DNA of 35,877 nucleotides from a bacterium GBS-1 (GTDB taxonomy: Bacteria > Synergistota > GBS-1). Positions 31,567 through 35,877 of the stretch are shown piece after piece (position 1 is the stretch's first letter; each line of letters begins with the position of its first letter). Location: the NCBI GenBank assembly GCA_001443005.1, contig LEKQ01000011.1, positions 1-35,877 of the forward strand. The letters run 5' to 3'. A program made the translations under genes and the position numbers. The notes under the pieces are model-generated. The model searched no databases and had not been told where the DNA came from. It saw only the letters and a program-made list of their open reading frames with translations.

Positions 31567-33024
31567 TTAGCCAAGGAACCTTCTTATGTGGGCTGCCCTT
31601 AATATGTATTTATCTAAATCCTCGGTCTTGTTTTCCTCTAACCTTTTAACTATGAAGCTTGTTAGCTCTTCATGCTCTTCGTTTTCCCTAAAGTCTATAC
31701 CGAGCCTTTCGATCGCTTTTAAAAGCTCCTTTGGAAATAGCTTTGTGTTGATGTTTGAGAACTCAAGAGCATCTTTAAGGTCGTTTTTAAGGTTTAAATA
31801 GACCTCCTCAAGGAATTCGAGATCCTCTTCTTTTAGGGCGTTTAAGCCTAAGATCTCTGGGGGAACCCCTACAGAGTATAAAGCCGCCGTGAAGGTTATG
31901 GCCCTCGGTAAGCTTATGTCGCCGACCTTCCGGGAGTAGCCAAATAGCCCTATGTGGAGCTTCCTCTTTCTCCTTTGAGGGATGAATTTTGCTACTCTGT
32001 TTATTAGCGGAGCAAGCTTCATTATCCAATTTTGATACTCCATTATATATCTCTTCGATATCTCTAAAGCCTTAGCTTCATCTATATCTTGTGGGTCCTT
32101 TGGGGATGATCTTTTTATCTTCTTTATGCCTCTTCTAACCTCTTCAGGGCTGTGATCGTACTTGAAAGAAGATTGAATCGTGAAGGTATAAGCGCTCGGA
32201 TACTCCTCGACAACCCTCTCTGCCGTTTGAGGTCTAAGGTTTCCCCTGAAAGGGGCCGACCCAACGCCGACTATCGGGAATATCTTTACGTCTATATCCT
32301 GCGATAGCTTGTGAAGTCTCTTTAAGGCTATCTTGTTGAATATCACTGCATTTATGAGACCGTAGTTCATGGCTGGGTCAGATCTCGCCAGGAATACCCT
32401 TTGATAGTTTAAGCTCTTATCGCTTAAGTAATCTCTCACGATTTCATCGGCCCTTAACATGCTTTCCATGTTTTCAAAAAGTGGAATGACGTTTATAACG
32501 TCAGGCCTGAAGTCTCCGATCCACTCTCCCACGGTGACATCGCTTTTCCCTATCTTTTTCTCCCTTTTGCCTATGATGAACTCCTTGTAGTAATAATAAA
32601 TCCTGTTTAGCTCCTCTGAGGATGTGGTCATGGGGAGGATGACCTCAAATATGGGTGCGATATCTTCTTGGTAAAATAGCTTTGCAACATCGAAGGATCG
32701 AGGGATGCTTTCTAAGGTTTCAAGCAGGATTTTCGCTTCCTCTCGCTCTATGGATGGATTGGGGACCCGAAGGGTTATGAAGACGTCTCGCCCAAGGACC
32801 CTTTCTTTAAAGAAGCTTTCATATTTCGTGAGGAGCTTTTTAACCACGAAGTTATCGACCTCTTTGCCTTCATAATCCCACATCTGTTCATCGCATCCAA
32901 GATGGGAGAACACATAGAAAGCTTCCTCTATCTCATCTTCACCACCCAGTATGGCGTTATTCGTGAAGAACGGAGATGTGACGTTGTCGGGGTGTTGTGT
33001 GCTCATACATCTCGGTATCTTCAA
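31567..33024 (-). CDS. ppcA: Archaeal-type phosphoenolpyruvate carboxylase
   Basis: A 485-residue PEP carboxylase of the archaeal type, about half the length of the usual bacterial enzyme (near 900 residues). It carboxylates phosphoenolpyruvate to oxaloacetate to refill the citric-acid pool. The start motif IPRCMSTQHPDNV is diagnostic. Others include FLARSDPAMNYGLINAV, VGVGSAPFRGNLRP and FTIQSSFKYDHSPEEVRRG. TTG 33024 is chosen: GAGGTGG lies 11 bases upstream. GTG 33033 is only two bases from it, and GTG 33039 overlaps it. It has its own near-consensus promoter. No clear terminator separates it from the peroxiredoxin gene. Confidence 0.95.
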   Translation of the reverse strand: MKIPRCMSTQHPDNVTSPFFTNNAILGGEDEIEEAFYVFSHLGCDEQMWDYEGKEVDNFVVKKLLTKYESFFKERVLGRDVFITLRVPNPSIEREEAKILLETLESIPRSFDVAKLFYQEDIAPIFEVILPMTTSSEELNRIYYYYKEFIIGKREKKIGKSDVTVGEWIGDFRPDVINVIPLFENMESMLRADEIVRDYLSDKSLNYQRVFLARSDPAMNYGLINAVIFNKIALKRLHKLSQDIDVKIFPIVGVGSAPFRGNLRPQTAERVVEEYPSAYTFTIQSSFKYDHSPEEVRRGIKKIKRSSPKDPQDIDEAKALEISKRYIMEYQNWIMKLAPLINRVAKFIPQRRKRKLHIGLFGYSRKVGDISLPRAITFTAALYSVGVPPEILGLNALKEEDLEFLEEVYLNLKNDLKDALEFSNINTKLFPKELLKAIERLGIDFRENEEHEELTSFIVKRLEENKTEDLDKYILRAAHIRRFLG

Positions 33025-33064
33025 TTCGACCACCCCCACCTCTTAGGAAGGTATTTAAAGTAGT

Positions 33065-33093
33065 ATTTTAATGAGGTCTTCTTTTCTTGTCAA
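33065..33093 (-). promoter_or_regulatory. Near-consensus promoter of ppcA
   Basis: On the minus strand TTGACA (33088-33093) and TAAAAT (33065-33070) are 17 bases apart. Transcription would start near 33058, about 34 bases before the TTG start. The region lies in the 80-base gap after the NifX-family gene. Confidence 0.85.
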
Positions 33094-33117
33094 GAGCTTT
33101 TACGTATAGCCTAGGCT

Positions 33118-33489
33118 TTAGTGGAGGAGTTCAGAGATGTTCTTGAGCTCTCCCTTTAAGTAGAGCTCTATAGCTTTGTCTACATCGGTTTCATCCGTCA
33201 CATAGACCTCTATTCCGGCGGAAGTTAAATCCTCATAGAGCCTTCTTCCCATTCCATGAGATATAACGACCTTGCAATCCCTTAGGTTCTCGATTATTGC
33301 TGCATGGCTATCATGTCGATGGTGAGGCTCCCTTTCGTGCATCCCTCTCGCATGCCCAGTGAATGTGTTTGGGATGTAGCTTCTGCTCTTTATCTCCCCA
33401 TTTTCTATCTCGAGAATCACAAAGCCCCTTGCCCTCCCAAAATGAGAGGAGATGGTTTTTCCATCATCAGAAGCGACCGCGATCTTCAT
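33118..33489 (-). CDS. NifX/NifB-C-terminal-like dinitrogenase cofactor-family protein
   Basis: A 123-residue single-domain protein of the family that includes NifX, NafY and the C-terminus of NifB. The start MKIAVASDDGKTISSHFGRA is typical, as is VVISHGMGRRLYEDLTSAGIEVY. A His-rich loop (GMHEREPHHRHDSHA) could bind metal. In nitrogen fixers such proteins carry iron-molybdenum cofactor precursors, but no nif genes are present here, so a general metal or Fe-S handling role is more likely (inference). ATG 33489 follows AAAGGAGG. It is last in an operon with a DUF5320 protein and PadR. Confidence 0.9.
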   Translation of the reverse strand: MKIAVASDDGKTISSHFGRARGFVILEIENGEIKSRSYIPNTFTGHARGMHEREPHHRHDSHAAIIENLRDCKVVISHGMGRRLYEDLTSAGIEVYVTDETDVDKAIELYLKGELKNISELLH

Positions 33490-33545
33490 GATATTTGCCC
33501 TCCTTTCACTTTTCCCCCTCTATTAACCTATGGTGATAGTATCCT

Positions 33546-33752
33546 TCACTTAAGCTCATCCAGGCGTCTTTTTATATCCTCGAGCTCCGCTTCAAGGTTT
33601 TTCTTCCAGGCTTCAAGGAGGTTTCTTTCCTCTTCCTTTGTGAGCTCAGGGTAGGGATTGTATCCAAATCTACGGCCCCAGTAAGACCATGGGCACCACG
33701 GGGCTCCTAAACCGCGAAACCCCCATGCACGGCCTCTTAACCATCTCCACAT
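33546..33752 (-). CDS. Small DUF5320-like protein
   Basis: A 68-residue protein. The first 30 residues are rich in Trp, Gly and Arg (WRWLRGRAWGFRGLG), and residues about 38-67 form a charged coiled coil (LLEAWKKNLEAELEDIKRRL). This architecture matches DUF5320, small proteins of unknown function often encoded beside NifX-family proteins. It follows padR by three bases, with AAGGGGGTG before ATG 33752. Confidence 0.7.
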   Translation of the reverse strand: MWRWLRGRAWGFRGLGAPWCPWSYWGRRFGYNPYPELTKEEERNLLEAWKKNLEAELEDIKRRLDELK

Positions 33753-33755
33753 AAT

Positions 33756-34136
33756 CTACACCCCCTTTCCTTCGGCAAATCCTAGAAATTTATCAATCCT
33801 ATCTCTCATTTCCTTTATGTAATTTATTAATTCCCTTTTTACCATCTCTCCCTCAGGGGTTATAGAGTAAACCCTCTTTGCGGGTCCTTCCCCCGTTTCC
33901 CAGCGTGACCTTATGAGCCCTTCCATCTCAAGCATTCTTAGAACTCTGTATCCCGTGCCCATCCCTGAAGGGCCCCTGCAGAATTGAAACTCTGGGAAAT
34001 GTTCATCAAGCATGTTTAAAAGCTCGTATCCGTGAAGCTCTTTTTTAGATAGAACCAAGAGCACAAAGGCCTTAAGCCAAAACCCTGGAGCGAATCCTAG
34101 CCCTCTTCTTCCTCTACCGCACCCGTGACCCCCCAA
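33756..34136 (-). CDS. PadR-family transcriptional regulator
   Basis: A winged-helix repressor-type protein of about 126 residues. The N-terminus is Gly/Arg/Cys-rich (HGCGRGRRGLGFAPG), then the wHTH core: AFVLLVLSKKELHGYELLNML, GTGYRVLRMLEMEGLIRSRW and the wing GPAKRVYSITPEG, ending in a dimerisation helix. TTG 34136 is chosen since GAGGTG lies six bases upstream; GTG 34145 overlaps that site. It is the first gene of the operon padR-DUF5320-NifX and probably controls it through the palindrome at 34154-34174. The ligand is unknown; the cysteine and histidine content hints at metal or redox sensing (inference). Confidence 0.9.
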   Translation of the reverse strand: MGGHGCGRGRRGLGFAPGFWLKAFVLLVLSKKELHGYELLNMLDEHFPEFQFCRGPSGMGTGYRVLRMLEMEGLIRSRWETGEGPAKRVYSITPEGEMVKRELINYIKEMRDRIDKFLGFAEGKGV

Positions 34137-34153
34137 CGGCTTCACCTCTACAC

Positions 34154-34174
34154 ATATATGCTAATTACATATAT
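34154..34174. promoter_or_regulatory. Palindromic operator candidate for PadR
   Basis: ATATATG (34154-34160) and CATATAT (34168-34174) are perfect inverted arms around seven bases. The right arm overlaps the -10 box of the padR promoter and the rest covers the expected transcription start, the position of a self-repressing operator. PadR proteins commonly bind A/T-rich palindromes of this kind. Confidence 0.6.
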
Positions 34175-34198
34175 ATACCTAAAATATATAAATGTCAA
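34170..34198 (-). promoter_or_regulatory. Promoter of the padR-DUF5320-NifX operon
   Basis: On the minus strand TTGACA (34193-34198) and TATATA (34170-34175) are 17 bases apart. The start of transcription would be near 34163, about 27 bases before the padR start. Confidence 0.8.
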
Positions 34199-34281
34199 GA
34201 TTGATAGGTTAAGTAAGAGCCGCATTTCCTCTGTCTTCCAATGTTTCAAGAGTGATAAAATTAATATTGAGGTGATGATGA

Positions 34282-34464
34282 ATGGATTTAAGGGAGCTTT
34301 TAACCTTGCTTGCTTGTCCCAAGTGCAAGGGGGATTTGGATCTTACAGCAGATGAAAAGTTTTACATATGCAAGAGCTGTTCCTTGGCTTATCCGATCGA
34401 GGATGGTATTCCGGTTATGCTGATAGATAGGGCCATCTCCCTTGAGAAGTTTTCGAATCGGTAG
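34282..34464 (+). CDS. Trm112-like zinc-ribbon protein
   Basis: A 60-residue Trm112/UPF0434-family protein. Two CxxC pairs (ACPKCKGDL and [10 protein letters not shown]) would bind one zinc, and [11 protein letters not shown] is the typical end. Trm112 activates methyltransferases in eukaryotes and archaea; the bacterial function is not firmly known. In E. coli the homologue (ycaR) lies between lpxK and kdsB, whereas here it is about 11 kb from them. ATG 34282 follows GAGGTGATG. A TAAAAT at 34256-34261 may be its -10, with a weak -35. It is divergent from padR. Confidence 0.88.
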   Translation: MDLRELLTLLACPKCKGDLDLTADEKFYICKSCSLAYPIEDGIPVMLIDRAISLEKFSNR

Positions 34465-34467
34465 GTT

Positions 34468-34531
34468 GTTCCAAATACCGCTTGCTGGGGTTGGAACGAC
34501 CTTAGTTTAGGCGGACTATAAATACCCCAGC
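34468..34531 (+). other. Possible pseudoknot-forming RNA before yfcE
   Basis: Stem 1: GTTCCAA (34468-34474) with TTGGAAC (34491-34497). Stem 2: GCTGGGGT (34484-34491), mostly from the loop of stem 1, with ACCCCAGC (34524-34531). Apart from one shared base the pairings are compatible as an H-type pseudoknot. It lies in the 110-base gap between the Trm112-like gene and the phosphodiesterase gene. No known motif recognised. Confidence 0.3.
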
Positions 34532-34574
34532 TATTTAAGCTCCTCGAAGACTTAGATAAAGGAGGGTTTGTTGC

Positions 34575-35129
34575 ATGAGGGTTGGAGTCTTGAGTGATAC
34601 CCATGGAGGACTTAAGGCTTGGGAAGATAGCCTGAGGGTTTTTGATGGCGTGGATCTTATCATTCACACGGGGGATATATTGTACCACGGTCCAAGGAAC
34701 CCCTTTCCAGATAAACATGATCCAAAGGGGTTAGCTCAGGCGATAAACTCTCTGAGCGTTCCACTTCTTGTAGCTCGCGGCAATTGCGATGCTGATGTGG
34801 ACCAGCTAGCCATAGATTTCCCAATTCTGAGCCCCTATCTGATATATGATCTTAATGGAATTAGGCTTTTCGCTCATCATGGACATCTGTTTAGTGAGGA
34901 AGAGGTTCTTAAGTTCGCTAAAAAACTTGGTGTTAAGCTTGTTTTAAGCGGGCATACTCATTTAGCCACTCTGGAGAGGAAGGAGGGGATATGGTTTTTC
35001 AACCCGGGTTCTCCGAGCTTGCCTAAGGGTAAGGATGGGCCGACCGTTGGTTTGATTGAGGGGAGCATCTTGAGACTCATTTCTCTTTCCGAGGGAGGAG
35101 TCCTTAAGGAGGTGGATTTGCTTGGTTAA
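34575..35129 (+). CDS. yfcE: YfcE-type metallophosphoesterase
   Basis: A 184-residue calcineurin-like phosphodiesterase. Metal ligands are in SDTHGG, HTGDIL, GNCDAD, FAHHGH and SGHTH, all in the usual order, and FNPGSPSLPKG is the family's ending motif. E. coli YfcE hydrolyses artificial phosphodiesters; the natural substrate is unknown. ATG 34575 follows AAAGGAGG. It overlaps the macro-domain gene by eight bases, implying joint expression. Confidence 0.93.
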   Translation: MRVGVLSDTHGGLKAWEDSLRVFDGVDLIIHTGDILYHGPRNPFPDKHDPKGLAQAINSLSVPLLVARGNCDADVDQLAIDFPILSPYLIYDLNGIRLFAHHGHLFSEEEVLKFAKKLGVKLVLSGHTHLATLERKEGIWFFNPGSPSLPKGKDGPTVGLIEGSILRLISLSEGGVLKEVDLLG

Positions 35130-35664
35130 GATAGGTAAAACTGTGATAAGGCTTGAGAAGGGAGATATAACCGAGATGGATGTAGATGCCATAGTTAACG
35201 CTGCCAATAATCATCTCTGGATGGGAGCCGGCGTTGCTGGCGCCATTAAGAGAAGGGGAGGGGAGGAGATAGAAAAGGAAGCGGTTTCCATGGGACCGAT
35301 ACCTGTAGGTGAGGCTATCGTCACCAAGGCTGGAAGGCTTAAGGCTAAATATGTGATTCACGCTGCGGTTATGGGACAAGACCTTAAGACGAGCGAGCGC
35401 ATGATAAGGGAAGCTACCTATAACTCCCTTTTGAGGGCTGATGAACTTTCCTTAAGAAGCATAGCTTTTCCCGCCTTTGGAACCGGCGTCGGCGGGTTCC
35501 CCTTCGATAGGTGCGCTAAGGCTATGCTTGATGAGGTAAGACTTTACCTTACGGAGGTTAACAATACCAACCTTGAGGAGATAACCTTTGTGCTTTATAC
35601 GGATAAGATTTTTAAAGCTTTTGAAAAAGAACTGAAAGAATTAGAGGAAAAGATTAAAAAATGA
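35122..35664 (+). CDS. Macro-domain ADP-ribose-binding protein
   Basis: A 180-residue stand-alone macro domain. Binding motifs are DAIVNAANNHLWMGAGVAGAI and FPAFGTGVGGFPFDR (both phosphate-binding loops). Such proteins bind ADP-ribose and many remove it from proteins or deacetylate O-acetyl-ADP-ribose. Similarity to the thermophilic AF1521 type is apparent. TTG 35122 overlaps yfcE by eight bases. The C-terminal helix is Lys/Glu-rich. A phosphodiesterase next to a macro domain suggests ADP-ribose or cyclic nucleotide turnover (inference). Confidence 0.92.
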   Translation: MVKIGKTVIRLEKGDITEMDVDAIVNAANNHLWMGAGVAGAIKRRGGEEIEKEAVSMGPIPVGEAIVTKAGRLKAKYVIHAAVMGQDLKTSERMIREATYNSLLRADELSLRSIAFPAFGTGVGGFPFDRCAKAMLDEVRLYLTEVNNTNLEEITFVLYTDKIFKAFEKELKELEEKIKK

Positions 35665-35709
35665 CCTTTTTCGGCTGTCCAAGTTTGGCTTTCTACTGTT
35701 ATAGACCTA

Positions 35710-35738
35710 TTGACATCTTCTTATTAGGCTGATAGAAT
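35710..35738 (+). promoter_or_regulatory. Ribosomal RNA operon promoter
   Basis: TTGACA (35710-35715) and TAGAAT (35733-35738) are 17 bases apart, about 70 bases before the mature 16S end. No boxA antiterminator was recognised on the plus strand of the leader. Confidence 0.8.
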
Positions 35739-35808
35739 AAGCTTTGCCTTCAGTGAGAGGCACCTTGAAAAGAGCATAAGGCATCACATGGGTCACCCAA
35801 GCATAGAT

Positions 35809-35877
<69 letters not shown>

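Noticed and set aside
33118-33489. Nitrogen fixation gene
   Set aside because: The NifX-like domain occurs widely without nitrogenase, and no nif structural or assembly genes are in the window.
34389-34718. 109-codon minus-strand frame over the Trm112-like gene end, the gap and yfcE
   Set aside because: Most of it is opposite two recognised genes, and it lacks motifs and a good start region.
35765-35785. boxA-like TGCTCTTTTC in the rRNA leader
   Set aside because: It reads on the minus strand, opposite to rRNA transcription, so it cannot act as the antiterminator of this operon.

Overview
The window is from a bacterium with an outer membrane, probably thermophilic. The evidence is a complete lipid A/Kdo gene block with BamA and Skp, heavy use of AGG and ATA codons, a tungsten/molybdenum-type aldehyde oxidoreductase, and archaeal-type phosphoenolpyruvate carboxylase and peroxiredoxin. 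The gene order tmk-yaaR-holB-yaaT is a Firmicutes-type arrangement, although the cell clearly makes a lipopolysaccharide-type outer membrane. This mix fits Synergistota or a similar deep diderm lineage. The phylum is an inference; the 69 bases of 16S rRNA at the right edge would help settle it if compared with a database.

Layout. (1) 1-4701: the tail of an unrecognised ORF with strong RNA-like base pairing, then a three-gene operon of an NCS2-like permease, an iron-dependent alcohol dehydrogenase and an aldehyde:ferredoxin oxidoreductase, closed by a strong terminator. (2) 4756-30090: 25 co-directional genes, mostly overlapping or touching. They begin with a small sigma-70 factor and a single-pass membrane protein of unknown function. 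Next come bamA, an unknown exported protein, skp, lpxD, lpxC, fabZ, lpxA, kdsC, an lptF/lptG-type permease, lpxI, lpxB, a second LpxB-like glycosyltransferase, msbA, an asparagine-synthetase-type amidotransferase, lpxK fused to a third LpxB-like domain, and kdsB. After a possible internal promoter come an O-antigen-ligase/TPR protein, tmk, yaaR, holB, yaaT, ftsY and a GT4 glycosyltransferase. (3) 30093-34198, minus strand: marC, a 1-Cys/Prx6-type peroxiredoxin, archaeal-type PEP carboxylase, and a padR-DUF5320-NifX-family operon with a palindrome over its own promoter. (4) 34282-35877, plus strand: a Trm112-like zinc-ribbon protein, a YfcE-type phosphodiesterase, a macro-domain protein, then a near-consensus rRNA promoter and the start of 16S rRNA.

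How the genes work together. The central block carries the lipid A route from UDP-3-O-acyl-GlcNAc to the 4'-phosphorylated disaccharide (LpxA, LpxC, LpxD, LpxI, LpxB, LpxK), the last two steps before Kdo transfer (KdsC, KdsB), flipping and export (MsbA, LptF/G), outer-membrane protein assembly (BamA, Skp) and probable surface-glycan ligation. No Kdo transferase (WaaA) or KdsA is in the window, while two extra LpxB-like glycosyltransferase modules and an amidotransferase are, which suggests an unusual core or modified lipid A. The sigma factor plus a single-pass protein with sigma/anti-sigma-like topology at the head of this block is the best candidate for an undescribed regulatory system. TTG starts and 4-65 base overlaps are common, so several starts below are judgements from ribosome-binding-site spacing. 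No stretch longer than 300 bases lacks a gene.
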